Below are positions 1 to 6,660 of a stretch of DNA of 11,200 bases, one piece after another (position 1 is the stretch's first letter; each line of letters begins with the position of its first letter). Source of the stretch: Cyanobacteria bacterium M_surface_7_m2_037 (GTDB lineage Bacteria > Cyanobacteriota > Cyanobacteriia > PCC-6307 > Cyanobiaceae); contig VGPP01000050.1 of the NCBI GenBank assembly GCA_016882585.1, positions 1-11,200 on the forward strand, read 5' to 3'. The notes beneath the pieces were generated by a model. It did no database searches. It was not told the origin of the DNA and worked only from the letters and a program-made list of their open reading frames with translations. Position numbers and translations under genes: made by a program.

Positions 1-538
1 AGCTGCGGGTGGTTTTAGCCAGCTCCGGCACCAGATTTTCTTTCTCCACCTGCACCAGCAGCTTCTGCATAGTGGCCGTGAGGCTGGAGATGCTGGCGGC
101 ATTGAGGCCGTTGAGGGTCATGCCCTCACACACGGTGATCGCCGGATTGCACTTGGGATCGGTGGGGCTGGGCGCATCAGCCGGCACGGCGCGCGGTGGT
201 GCAATCAAAGCCACCACCGCCGAACCCCCCAGCAAAGACGGCTCTTGCACCTGGGCCAGCAACGGCATCGGCAGCCTGAGGCTCGGATCGTTGATCTCCA
301 CCTGAGCCACCACTGCATCGGAGGTGGTGGTGAGCTTGTCCACGGTGCCCACCAGAACACCGCGGTAAGTCACGGCGGAGCGATCCGCCAAACCCGCCGC
401 ATCGGCGAAATTCACCTGAAACCGCCAGGTGCGGCTGGCAATACTGACCCCCCGCAGCCACAGCCAGAACAGGCCCGCTCCCGCGAAGGCCGCAATCAGG
501 GTGAAGCCAACAATTGCTTCTCGCACACTGCGGCGCAT
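1..538 (-). CDS. mlaD: MCE-family (MlaD-like) lipid-transport substrate-binding protein, C-terminus outside window
   Basis: Reading the minus strand from the ATG at 538 gives 179 residues, open to the window edge. It begins MRRSVREAIVGF, followed by one hydrophobic membrane segment at about residues 8-30. An MCE domain follows at about residues 38-115, with the typical stretch FADAAGLADRSAVTYRGVLVG. Proteins of this family (MlaD, plant TGD2) are membrane-anchored and bind lipid for transfer between membranes, working with an MlaF-type ATPase and an MlaE-type permease. The ATPase gene lies immediately upstream with only 5 bases between its stop and this start, so the two are probably co-transcribed. 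The remainder, which in this family is usually a helical region, lies beyond position 1. The protein could serve cyanobacterial outer-membrane or thylakoid lipid trafficking; which one is inference. Two cysteines around residues 131-137 lie in an insert after the MCE core. Confidence 0.88.
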   Translation of the reverse strand, partial: MRRSVREAIVGFTLIAAFAGAGLFWLWLRGVSIASRTWRFQVNFADAAGLADRSAVTYRGVLVGTVDKLTTTSDAVVAQVEINDPSLRLPMPLLAQVQEPSLLGGSAVVALIAPPRAVPADAPSPTDPKCNPAITVCEGMTLNGLNAASISSLTATMQKLLVQVEKENLVPELAKTTRS

Positions 539-543
539 GGATC

Positions 544-1323
544 TCAGAGCTCCGCCGGCTGCATCGGTCCGCTGAGACTAGCGGTGCGGAACTGCAGCAC
601 ATAGGGGTTGGTGGTGGTCTGAAAGTCGGCCACAGATCCCTCCCAGCGGAATAAGCCGTCGTACAGGAGCACCACCCGATCAGCCGACCGCAAAATCGTG
701 CTCATCACATGGCTCACCACCACCGAGGTGCCGCGAGCCAGGTTGGTGGTTTGCACGATCAGATCCTCGATGCGGGTGCAAGCCACCGGGTCCAGGCCGG
801 CCGTGGGTTCATCGAACAGCAGCAGCGGCACCGTGCCATCGGGCTGGCTGGGGTCATCGATCACGGCACGGGCAAAGCTCACCCGTTTCTGCATACCGCC
901 GCTGAGTTCACCGGGATAGAGATCTTCCGTTCCGGCCAAGCCCACGGCATCCAGCGCCGTGCCCACCCGCGCTCGAATCTCCGCTTCGCTGAGCCGGCTG
1001 AAGCGATCGAGCAAAAAGCCCACGTTCTGCCGCACGGTGAGCGACGCCAGCAGCGCCGGGTTCTGAAACACCAGGCGCACATCGGGCGGATGGCGTTGAT
1101 CCAGGCGCAGATACGTCTGCGGAACACCGTGGATCAACAACTCACCGGTTGTGGGTAACAACAAACCGGCCAGCAGGCGCAGGATCGTGGATTTACCCGC
1201 ACCGGATGGGCCCACCACCGCCAGGCGCTCCCCGGGCTGAAGCACCAGATCCACGTCGCTGAGCACACTGCGGCTGCCCCAGCGCACGCTCACGTCGCGC
1301 AGTTCCACCACAGGTGCAGGCAC
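544..1323 (-). CDS. mlaF: ABC transporter ATP-binding protein, MlaF-like lipid transport ATPase
   Basis: This is a 259-residue cytoplasmic ATPase that should power the MlaD-containing lipid transporter encoded directly downstream. All nucleotide-binding motifs are present: Walker A GPSGAGKS at 38-45, Q-loop glutamine at 87, signature LSGGMQKR at 140-147, Walker B LLLFDEP at 167-173 and H-loop histidine at 205. The tail NPYVLQFRTASLSGPM (239-254) resembles the C-terminal extension of MlaF proteins, which supports this subfamily over other importers. I chose the GTG at 1323 because it sits a few bases after a GAGAG ribosome-binding-like run and the conserved domain starts right after it. The reading frame stays open to 1611, but that part overlaps the divergent yvcK gene and resembles no ABC domain. 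No MlaE-type permease gene is visible in the window. Start confidence is moderate; family confidence is high. Confidence 0.9.
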   Translation of the reverse strand: MPAPVVELRDVSVRWGSRSVLSDVDLVLQPGERLAVVGPSGAGKSTILRLLAGLLLPTTGELLIHGVPQTYLRLDQRHPPDVRLVFQNPALLASLTVRQNVGFLLDRFSRLSEAEIRARVGTALDAVGLAGTEDLYPGELSGGMQKRVSFARAVIDDPSQPDGTVPLLLFDEPTAGLDPVACTRIEDLIVQTTNLARGTSVVVSHVMSTILRSADRVVLLYDGLFRWEGSVADFQTTTNPYVLQFRTASLSGPMQPAEL

Positions 1324-1393
1324 CGGACTCTCAGGCAGGCAACCGGGCCATCTTGGCGGTTTCTCCGTACAGTTCCAGCACTCTCCTGGGGTG
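1324..1393. promoter_or_regulatory. Short divergent intergenic region between mlaF and yvcK
   Basis: Seventy bases separate the two divergent starts, so promoters for both genes must lie here or inside the opposite coding region. I see no convincing -35/-10 pair on either strand. The minus strand carries AGGAGA one base before a GTG at 1381 that opens a 16-codon frame ending at 1331. The spacing is wrong for initiation, so I do not call a gene. Confidence 0.4.
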
Positions 1394-2803
1394 ATGCGCG
1401 CTCGAATGCCACGCAGCAGCCAGCGCAGCAAACCCAGGCCCAGCTGGGTGGGGCGCGGCGACCTGCGCCAGCAGGATCTAGTGAGCCGCTCGCGGCGGGC
1501 CGCCCGCTGGCTGCAGCCAGGGCTGGTAGTGAAGCGGTGGATGCTCACCTCAGGCATCGGCCTGCTGCTGGCGCTGCTCGGTGCGGCCGTCTGGGCTGAC
1601 CTGCAGCCCATCTATTGGTTGCTGCAATCGATCCGCTGGTCGCTGCAGAACGTCACCCAGGTGTTGCCGCGGGAGATCACTGGGCCGCTGGTGCTGCTGG
1701 TGGGCGGCGGCCTGATCTGGCTGGGCCAGAGCCGCAGTTTCGGCACCATCCAAAAAGCGCTTGCTCCTGAAAAAGACACGCTCCTGGTGGATGCCCTGGC
1801 CGCCAAGCGACGGCTCAACCGCGGCCCCTCGATCGTGGCCATCGGCGGCGGCACCGGCCTCTCCACCCTGCTCAGCGGCCTGAAGCGCTACAGCAGCAAC
1901 CTCACGGCGATCGTCACCGTGGCCGACGACGGCGGCAGCTCCGGGGTGCTGCGCCGCGAACTCGGCGTGCTGCCCCCCGGCGACATCCGCAATTGCCTGG
2001 CGGCCCTGGCCACCGAGGAGCCGCTGCTCACCCGCCTCTTCCAATACCGCTTCCGCGCCGGCACCGGCCTGGAAGGGCACAGTTTCGGCAATCTGTTTCT
2101 CTCGGCCCTCACGGCGATCACCGGCAGCCTGGAATCGGCAATCACGGCCAGCAGCCGCGTGCTCGCTGTGCAGGGCACCGTGGTGCCGGCCACCAATGCC
2201 GATGTGCGGCTCTGGGCCGAACTGGAAGACGGCCGCCGCATCGAAGGCGAGTCGCAGATCGGCCATGCCACCAGCCCGATCGTGCGGCTGGGCTGCACCC
2301 CGGAACGCCCGCCGGCCCTGCCGCGCGCCCTCGAGGCCATCGCCAACGCCGATCTGATCGTGCTCGGCCCAGGCAGCCTGTACACCTCGCTCTTACCCAA
2401 CCTGCTGGTGCCCGAATTGGTGAGCGCCATCAGCCGCAGCAAGGCACCACGCCTCTACATCTGCAACCTGATGACCCAGCCCGGTGAAACCGATGGGCTG
2501 GATGTGGAGGGCCACCTGCGGGCGATTGAGGCCCAACTGGCCAGCCTCGGCATTCAGCAACGGCTGTTCAACGCGGTGCTGGCTCAGGAAGATCTCGGCG
2601 ATTCGCCCCTGGTGCACCACTACCGGCAGCGCGGCGCCGAACCGGTGCGCTGCAATCTGCGGCGCCTGCGCAGCCAGGGTTACGACGTGATGCTGGCGCC
2701 GATGCAAGGAGCCCGGCCCTCCTCCACGCTCCGCCACGACCCACGCAGTGTGGGGGTGGCGGTGATGCGCTTTTTCAAACGCCAGAAACAGAGCGCTCAG
2801 TAG
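1394..2803 (+). CDS. yvcK: YvcK/CofD-like protein (gluconeogenesis factor family) with N-terminal membrane anchor
   Basis: This is a 469-residue protein. The C-terminal two thirds (about 145-460) is a CofD-like Rossmann domain. It carries the glycine-rich GGGTGLSTLL at 151-160, DDGGSSG at 178-184, PPGDIRN at 194-200, GHSFGNL at 228-234, GPGSLYTS at 325-332 and NLMTQPGETDG at 358-368. In Bacillus, YvcK binds UDP-sugars and affects cell shape and growth on gluconeogenic carbon; it is not a proven enzyme. The N-terminal 140 residues are extra compared with the roughly 320-residue Bacillus protein. They hold a basic, Arg-rich tail (1-48) and two hydrophobic segments at about 50-68 and 97-110, so the protein is probably attached to the membrane. 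The ATG at 1394 is taken; a GTG at 1391 and an ATG at 1406 are in frame and no strong ribosome-binding site separates them. The stop overlaps the end of ndhJ by 7 bases. Confidence 0.9.
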   Translation: MRARMPRSSQRSKPRPSWVGRGDLRQQDLVSRSRRAARWLQPGLVVKRWMLTSGIGLLLALLGAAVWADLQPIYWLLQSIRWSLQNVTQVLPREITGPLVLLVGGGLIWLGQSRSFGTIQKALAPEKDTLLVDALAAKRRLNRGPSIVAIGGGTGLSTLLSGLKRYSSNLTAIVTVADDGGSSGVLRRELGVLPPGDIRNCLAALATEEPLLTRLFQYRFRAGTGLEGHSFGNLFLSALTAITGSLESAITASSRVLAVQGTVVPATNADVRLWAELEDGRRIEGESQIGHATSPIVRLGCTPERPPALPRALEAIANADLIVLGPGSLYTSLLPNLLVPELVSAISRSKAPRLYICNLMTQPGETDGLDVEGHLRAIEAQLASLGIQQRLFNAVLAQEDLGDSPLVHHYRQRGAEPVRCNLRRLRSQGYDVMLAPMQGARPSSTLRHDPRSVGVAVMRFFKRQKQSAQ

Positions 2804-3351
2804 GCGTCCTGCATCTCGTAGAAGTCGGGCTGCACATAGTCCTTGCGCAGCGGGAAGCCTTTCCAGTCTTCCGGCATCAGCAGCCGCTTGGGATGGGGAT
2901 GCCCTTCGAAGCTGATGCCGTACATGTCGAAGGTTTCGCGCTCCTGCCAATCGGCACCGCGGAACAGGCCGTAGAGGCTGGGGATCGAAAGAGCGCCGTC
3001 GCGGGGAAGAAACACCTTCAGCCGCACCTCCTCGGGCTTGAGATCAGCGTGGAGCGGCTGACCAGTGCTGCATTGATCAGCCAGCGAGCCCAGTTTCACC
3101 AGGTGATAGAAGCTCACCAGGCGGCCACCGGGGCCTTCGTCGTAGCCGCCCTGGCACTGGAGGTAGTCGAAGCCCGAAGCTTTCAGGGCGGTGGCGATCA
3201 AGGGCAGGAAGGGTGCTTCCACTCCGAGCACTTCCACGCCGAGATGATCTGGCTCGAGCAGTTCATGCTCAAAGCCCTGGCTGCTGAGCCAGCGGCTCAC
3301 GGGGCCGGGCTCCGGGGCCGTGATCGCAGGTTGAGCGGTGTCCTCGGGCAT
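2797..3351 (-). CDS. ndhJ: NAD(P)H-quinone oxidoreductase subunit J (NDH-1)
   Basis: This 184-residue soluble subunit belongs to the peripheral arm of cyanobacterial NDH-1, the thylakoid complex for respiratory and cyclic electron flow and CO2 uptake (homologue of NuoC, 30 kDa). The diagnostic block ERETFDMYGI at 137-146, followed by GHPHPKRLLMPEDWKGFPLR (150-169), is complete, and the length is normal for the family. The first about 20 residues are Pro/Ala-rich and poorly conserved. It is the last gene of ndhC-ndhK-ndhJ, with 3 bases between the ndhK stop and this ATG, so translational coupling is likely. Its final bases overlap the stop of the convergent yvcK gene (2797-2803), leaving no room for a terminator between them. 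Confidence 0.97.
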   Translation of the reverse strand: MPEDTAQPAITAPEPGPVSRWLSSQGFEHELLEPDHLGVEVLGVEAPFLPLIATALKASGFDYLQCQGGYDEGPGGRLVSFYHLVKLGSLADQCSTGQPLHADLKPEEVRLKVFLPRDGALSIPSLYGLFRGADWQERETFDMYGISFEGHPHPKRLLMPEDWKGFPLRKDYVQPDFYEMQDAY

Positions 3352-3354
3352 GGC

Positions 3355-4119
3355 TCAGGCAGGGTTGATGGCGGGATTGGCGGCGGCCACGGGCACAGCC
3401 TCGGCTGCAGCCACGGGTAAACCTTCAGCAGCAGCCAGAGCCGCCTTCTGGGTTTCCGCGCGCAGATAGCGGCCATCCACGATCGGCTCCACGGCCTTCA
3501 TCTGATGGGCCACCGTGCAGTAGCGATGGGTGGGCAGCAGGTTGCCGCGCTCGGAGAGGGCTTCATTGCCCACCTTCTTGCGCAGCTTGATCACCGCGTC
3601 AAAGATCGCTTCCGGGCGGGGCGGGCAGCCCGGCAGGTAGAGATCCACAGGGATCAGCTTGTCCACACCGCGCACGGCGGTGGTGGAATCGGCCGAGAAC
3701 ATGCCACCGGTGATCGTGCAGGCGCCCATGGCGATCACGTATTTGGGCTCCGGCATCTGCTCATAGAGCCGCACCAGAGCAGGCGCCATCTTCATCGTCA
3801 CCGTGCCGGCCACGATCAAGAGGTCGGCCTGGCGCGGGCTGGAGCGGGGCACCAGGCCGAAACGGTCGAAGTCGAACCGGGAGCCGATCAGCGCCGCGAA
3901 CTCGATGAAGCAGCAGGCGGTGCCGTAGAGCAGCGGCCAGAGACTGCTCAAACGGGCCCAGTTGTGCAGATCGTCGAGCGTGGTGAGGATCACGTTCTCG
4001 GAGAGATCCGAGGTCACGCTCGGGGCACCCACCGGATTGCAGCTGGCATCGCGCTGGTCGCGCAGGGCAGCGATGGAGAGGGCCTCGGCCATGGCGGAGG
4101 TTGCAGAGGAGGGGGTCAT
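3355..4119 (-). CDS. ndhK: NAD(P)H-quinone oxidoreductase subunit K (NDH-1)
   Basis: This is a 254-residue subunit (NuoB/PSST homologue) carrying the [4Fe-4S] cluster N2 close to the plastoquinone site of NDH-1. Cluster cysteines are visible as the CC pair at 69-70 in YGTACCFIEF, C134 in MGACTITGGM and C165 in LPGCPPRPE. The core spans about 38-225. The N-terminal about 35 residues and the C-terminal about 30 (Ala-rich, with a repeated PVAAA pattern near 235-247) are extensions of low complexity. The first ATG is preferred because GGAG and GAG stretches precede it; the second ATG (4092) has only C-rich sequence before it. Six bases separate it from the ndhC stop. Confidence 0.97.
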   Translation of the reverse strand: MTPSSATSAMAEALSIAALRDQRDASCNPVGAPSVTSDLSENVILTTLDDLHNWARLSSLWPLLYGTACCFIEFAALIGSRFDFDRFGLVPRSSPRQADLLIVAGTVTMKMAPALVRLYEQMPEPKYVIAMGACTITGGMFSADSTTAVRGVDKLIPVDLYLPGCPPRPEAIFDAVIKLRKKVGNEALSERGNLLPTHRYCTVAHQMKAVEPIVDGRYLRAETQKAALAAAEGLPVAAAEAVPVAAANPAINPA

Positions 4120-4125
4120 CTCAGA

Positions 4126-4497
4126 TCAGCTCCACTCGAGGGCGCCCTTGCGCCAGGCGTAGGCCAGGGCCACCACCAGGATGGCGATGAACACCAGGGC
4201 TTCGATGAAGGCCAGCAGGCCGAGGCGATGGAAGGCCACCGCCCAGGGATAGAGGAACACGGTCTCCACGTCGAAGATCACGAAGACCAGCGCAAACATG
4301 TAGTAGCGGATGTTGAACTGGATCCAGGCACCGCCGATGGGCTCCATGCCCGATTCGTAGGTGAGATCCCGTTCACCCGTGCGCGACTTGGGCGACACGA
4401 TCTTGTTGGTGACGAGCGCCAGCACGGGAACCGCTGCTGCGATCAGCAGGAAGCCCAGAAAGGCGTCGTAGCCGGAGAGAACGAACACGGGCGCCAT
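4126..4497 (-). CDS. ndhC: NAD(P)H-quinone oxidoreductase subunit 3 (NDH-1)
   Basis: This is a 123-residue membrane subunit (NuoA homologue) with three predicted transmembrane helices at about 8-30, 65-88 and 94-115. Family marks are YESGMEP at 47-53 in the long loop and FDVETVFLYPWA at 75-86. The loop lies near the quinone chamber in complex I. I start at the ATG at 4497. The frame remains open to an ATG at 4566, but the added 23 residues are hydrophilic and unlike NdhC. A GTG three codons downstream would give the 120-residue length common in the family. It is the first gene of the ndhC-ndhK-ndhJ operon and diverges from rubA. Confidence 0.95.
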   Translation of the reverse strand: MAPVFVLSGYDAFLGFLLIAAAVPVLALVTNKIVSPKSRTGERDLTYESGMEPIGGAWIQFNIRYYMFALVFVIFDVETVFLYPWAVAFHRLGLLAFIEALVFIAILVVALAYAWRKGALEWS

Positions 4498-4601
4498 CTG
4501 CCCAACCGTCGGGCCAGTTTGGCATCCATGGCTCGGGCCTGGGTCAGATCGCCGGACCGAAGCCACTTCCTAGAGTTGCCGCCACTAATCACCGCGATGC
4601 C
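4498..4601. promoter_or_regulatory. Divergent intergenic region between ndhC and rubA
   Basis: These 104 bases separate two divergent operons, NDH-1 subunits to the left and PSII assembly/reaction-centre genes to the right, and should hold both promoters. A TTGGCA at 4519-4524 and TAGAGT at 4571-4576 on the plus strand resemble promoter boxes, but the spacing between them is far too long, so I name no promoter. An ATG-CCG-TGA mini-frame at 4597-4605 overlaps the rubA start. Confidence 0.4.
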
Positions 4602-5036
4602 GTGAGCGAGGACCCAGTTCAGGAGCAGGCCCCCGCCAGCGACGCGCCGCAGGACGCGGATGCCGTGGCCGCACCAGAAGCTCCGGAAGCCCCCGAAGCA
4701 CCCGAAGCTCCGTTCGACGATCCGGACACGCACCGTTTCGAATGCCGCAGCTGCGGTTTCGTGTTCGACCCGGCGGAAGGCATCAAAAAACTGGCGATCG
4801 AGCCCGGCACCCCCTTCAGCGCCCTCGACCCCCTGAGCTTCCGCTGCCCGGTCTGCCGCAGCCAGACCAAAGCGTTCAAGGACATCGGTCCCCGCAACAA
4901 ACCGAGCGGCTTCGAGGAAAACCTCGGCTATGGCCTGGGGGTGAACCAGCTCACCCCGGGCCAGAAGAATGTGCTGATCTTCGGTGGCTTCGCGCTGGCC
5001 ATCGCCTTTTTCCTCTCCCTCTACTCCCTGCGCTGA
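4602..5036 (+). CDS. rubA: Membrane-anchored rubredoxin, photosystem assembly factor
   Basis: This is a 144-residue protein. The rubredoxin domain at about 44-96 carries the four iron-binding cysteines as CxxC pairs: C48 and C51 (CRSC), C82 and C85 (CPVC). A C-terminal transmembrane helix at about 123-141 anchors it, ending in SLYSLR. Cyanobacterial and chloroplast RubA is needed for photosystem assembly (shown for PSI and also implicated in PSII), and it is typically encoded next to ycf48 and psbEFLJ, as here. The N-terminal about 43 residues are acidic and contain a short EAP tandem repeat (about 26-37). The start is GTG at 4602; the nearby ATG at 4597 is out of frame. Only 7 bases separate it from ycf48. 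Confidence 0.95.
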   Translation: MSEDPVQEQAPASDAPQDADAVAAPEAPEAPEAPEAPFDDPDTHRFECRSCGFVFDPAEGIKKLAIEPGTPFSALDPLSFRCPVCRSQTKAFKDIGPRNKPSGFEENLGYGLGVNQLTPGQKNVLIFGGFALAIAFFLSLYSLR

Positions 5037-5043
5037 GCACGGC

Positions 5044-6039
5044 ATGCCCCGCTTCCTCTCCTCTCTCGGCGCCCTGGCGCTCTCGCTGGTGCTGGCCCTC
5101 GGCCTGAGCGGCTGCGTCAGCACCGGCCTACCCGCCGCCAGCGCCAGCCCCTGGCAGCCGGTCGACATCCACACCAAATCCAACCCCCTGGATCTGGCCT
5201 TCACCGACAGCCGCCATGGCTTCCTGGTGGGCAGCAACCGCCTGATCCTGGAAACCAACGACGGCGGGGCTTCCTGGCAGGAGCGCGCGCTCGAGCTGCC
5301 GGAAGAGGAAAACTTCCGCCTGATCAGCGTGGATTTCTCCGGCGATGAGGGCTGGATCGTGGGCCAACCCGGCCTGCTGCTGCACAGCACCGATGGCGGC
5401 CAGAACTGGAGCCGCCTCTTCCTCGACACCAAGCTGCCCGGTGAGCCCTACCTGGTGACAGCACAGGGACGCAACCGTGCTGAGCTGGCCACCAACGTGG
5501 GCGCGGTGTATCGCACGGGCGATGGCGGCAACACCTGGCAGGCCGAGGTGGAAGACGCCGCCGGCGCCGTGCGCGATCTTCGCCGCAGCCCCGATGGCCG
5601 CTACGTGAGCGTGAGTGGCCTGGGCAACTTCTTCGCCACCTGGAACCCCGGTGATGCGGTGTGGACGCCGCACCAGCGCGTGAGCAGCCAGCGCCTGCAA
5701 TCGATGGGCTTCCAGCCCGATGGAGCGCTGTGGATGCTCGCCCGTGGCGCCCAGATGCGCTTCAGCCCCGAAGCCAGCACCCCCGATGAATGGAGCAAGC
5801 CGGTGGTGCCGATCGTGAACGGCTACGGCTATCTCGATATGGCCTGGGATCCCAGCGGCGCGATCTGGACCGGTGGCGGCAGCGGCACCCTGCTGGTGAG
5901 CAACGACGGCGGCAAGAGCTGGCAGAAGGACCCTGTGGGCAGCCAACAACCCACCAACTTCACCCGCATCACCTTCTTCGATGACGGCAAGGGCTTCGTG
6001 ATGGGCGAGCGCGGCTCGCTGCTGCGCTGGGTGGGCTAA
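5044..6039 (+). CDS. ycf48: Photosystem II assembly/stability factor Ycf48 (HCF136) lipoprotein
   Basis: This is a 331-residue beta-propeller protein that binds newly made D1 and helps early PSII reaction-centre assembly and repair on the lumen side. A signal peptide ends in a lipobox, LSGC with cysteine 24, so it is probably a lipoprotein. Propeller-blade motifs of the DGGxxW kind recur at 73-78, 117-122, 160-165 and 288-293. The Arg-containing stretch RDLRRSPDGRYVSVSG (177-192) matches the conserved region of the family. I chose the ATG at 5044 because it gives the signal peptide directly; the frame is open upstream to 4984 but overlaps rubA. It lies between rubA and psbE, and all three groups act in PSII biogenesis. 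Confidence 0.96.
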   Translation: MPRFLSSLGALALSLVLALGLSGCVSTGLPAASASPWQPVDIHTKSNPLDLAFTDSRHGFLVGSNRLILETNDGGASWQERALELPEEENFRLISVDFSGDEGWIVGQPGLLLHSTDGGQNWSRLFLDTKLPGEPYLVTAQGRNRAELATNVGAVYRTGDGGNTWQAEVEDAAGAVRDLRRSPDGRYVSVSGLGNFFATWNPGDAVWTPHQRVSSQRLQSMGFQPDGALWMLARGAQMRFSPEASTPDEWSKPVVPIVNGYGYLDMAWDPSGAIWTGGGSGTLLVSNDGGKSWQKDPVGSQQPTNFTRITFFDDGKGFVMGERGSLLRWVG

Positions 6040-6123
6040 CAACGCTCTGTAACCAAGGCGGCAGCGCGATCCCGGCAGCCGCCTCCTCAGGCCTAGGATC
6101 ACCCAGCTGAATGCTCGCTGCTC
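6040..6123 (+). promoter_or_regulatory. ycf48-psbE spacer with hairpin and possible psbE promoter
   Basis: This 84-base spacer contains an inverted repeat: AGGCGGC at 6056-6062 pairs with GCCGCCT at 6078-6084 around a 15-base loop. No T-run follows, so it is not a standard terminator. It could lower read-through or mark a processing site ahead of psbE. A TAGGAT at 6094-6099 could be a -10 box, but I see no matching -35 box. No clear ribosome-binding site precedes psbE. Confidence 0.35.
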
Positions 6124-6372
6124 ATGGCCGCCGGCTCAACGGGTGAACGCCCGTTTTTCGAAATCATCACGAGCATCCGTTACTGGGTGATCCACGCCGT
6201 GACCCTGCCGGCGATTTTCCTGGCGGGCTTCCTGTTCGTGTCCACCGGCCTGGCCTACGACGCCTTCGGCACGCCCCGTCCGGATGCTTACTTCCAGACG
6301 CAAGACGTGAAGGCTCCCGTGGTGAGCCAGCGCTACGACGCCAAGGCCTCCCTCGACCAGCGCCTGAAATAA
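6124..6372 (+). CDS. psbE: Cytochrome b559 alpha subunit
   Basis: This is an 82-residue PSII reaction-centre protein. Its single transmembrane helix (about 20-42) contains histidine 24 in RYWVIHAVTLPA, the axial haem ligand it shares with PsbF. The N-terminus GERPFFEIITSIRYWVIH and the lumenal tail with AYDAFGTPRPD are typical and the length is normal. It is the first gene of psbEFLJ, and psbF begins 3 bases after the TAA stop. Confidence 0.99.
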   Translation: MAAGSTGERPFFEIITSIRYWVIHAVTLPAIFLAGFLFVSTGLAYDAFGTPRPDAYFQTQDVKAPVVSQRYDAKASLDQRLK

Positions 6373-6375
6373 GCC

Positions 6376-6513
6376 ATGACCCAAGTTCCCGCCAGCACCA
6401 CTCCCCGCAACTACCCGATCTTCACGGTCCGGTGGCTCGCGGTCCACGCCCTCGGCATCCCCACGGTGTTCTTTCTGGGCGCCCTGGCCGCCATGCAGTT
6501 CATCCGTCGCTGA
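6376..6513 (+). CDS. psbF: Cytochrome b559 beta subunit
   Basis: This is a 45-residue partner of PsbE. YPIFTVRWLAVHALGIP places the haem-ligand histidine at residue 24 at the start of the single transmembrane helix (about 18-41), and the protein ends in MQFIRR. Length and sequence are normal. It follows psbE by 3 bases and precedes psbL by 12. Confidence 0.98.
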   Translation: MTQVPASTTPRNYPIFTVRWLAVHALGIPTVFFLGALAAMQFIRR

Positions 6514-6525
6514 GGCCTGCACGTC

Positions 6526-6645
6526 ATGCAACGCAATCCCAACCCGAACAACCTGCCGGTTGAGCTGAACCGCACCAGCCTGTATCTGGGCCTGCTGTTC
6601 GTGTTCACCTGCGGGATCCTGTTCTCCAGCTACTTCTTCAACTGA
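6526..6645 (+). CDS. psbL: Photosystem II protein L
   Basis: This is a 39-residue single-helix PSII subunit located at the monomer interface, important for electron transfer at the acceptor side and for dimer stability. The strongly conserved NRTSLYLGLLFVF (15-27) and ending SSYFFN are intact. A GAGG at 6512-6515, overlapping the psbF stop, may serve as its ribosome-binding site. Confidence 0.98.
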   Translation: MQRNPNPNNLPVELNRTSLYLGLLFVFTCGILFSSYFFN

Positions 6646-6647
6646 TC

Positions 6648-6653
6648 AGGAGG
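6648..6653 (+). promoter_or_regulatory. Strong ribosome-binding site of psbJ
   Basis: AGGAGG lies 7 bases before the ATG at 6661. It is the only near-consensus Shine-Dalgarno sequence I see in the psbEFLJ block, and it fixes the long PsbJ start rather than the internal GTG that would give a protein of standard length. Confidence 0.85.
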
Positions 6654-6660
6654 ATCTGAG

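Noticed and set aside
1331..1381. 16-residue minus-strand frame starting GTG next to AGGAGA and ending just before mlaF
   Set aside because: The AGGAG sits one base from the start codon, which is too close, and the frame continues upstream as a shadow of yvcK; there is no supporting similarity.
1324..1611. Upstream extension of the ABC ATPase reading frame to 1611
   Set aside because: It overlaps the start of the divergent yvcK gene, is Arg/Pro/Ser-rich and resembles no ABC domain; the GTG at 1323 begins directly before the conserved fold.
3505..4605. 366-residue plus-strand open frame opposite ndhK and ndhC
   Set aside because: It is antisense to well-recognised genes, His/Gly/Gln-rich in the way of GC-rich shadow frames, and shows no domain.
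4679..4714. GAAGCxCC-type tandem repeat in rubA as a mobile or CRISPR-like repeat
   Set aside because: It is a short in-frame EAP codon repeat inside the variable linker of rubredoxin, a low-complexity protein feature.
4443..5432. 329-residue minus-strand open frame across ndhC, rubA and ycf48
   Set aside because: It covers parts of three identified genes in wrong frames; composition is that of GC-rich shadow sequence.
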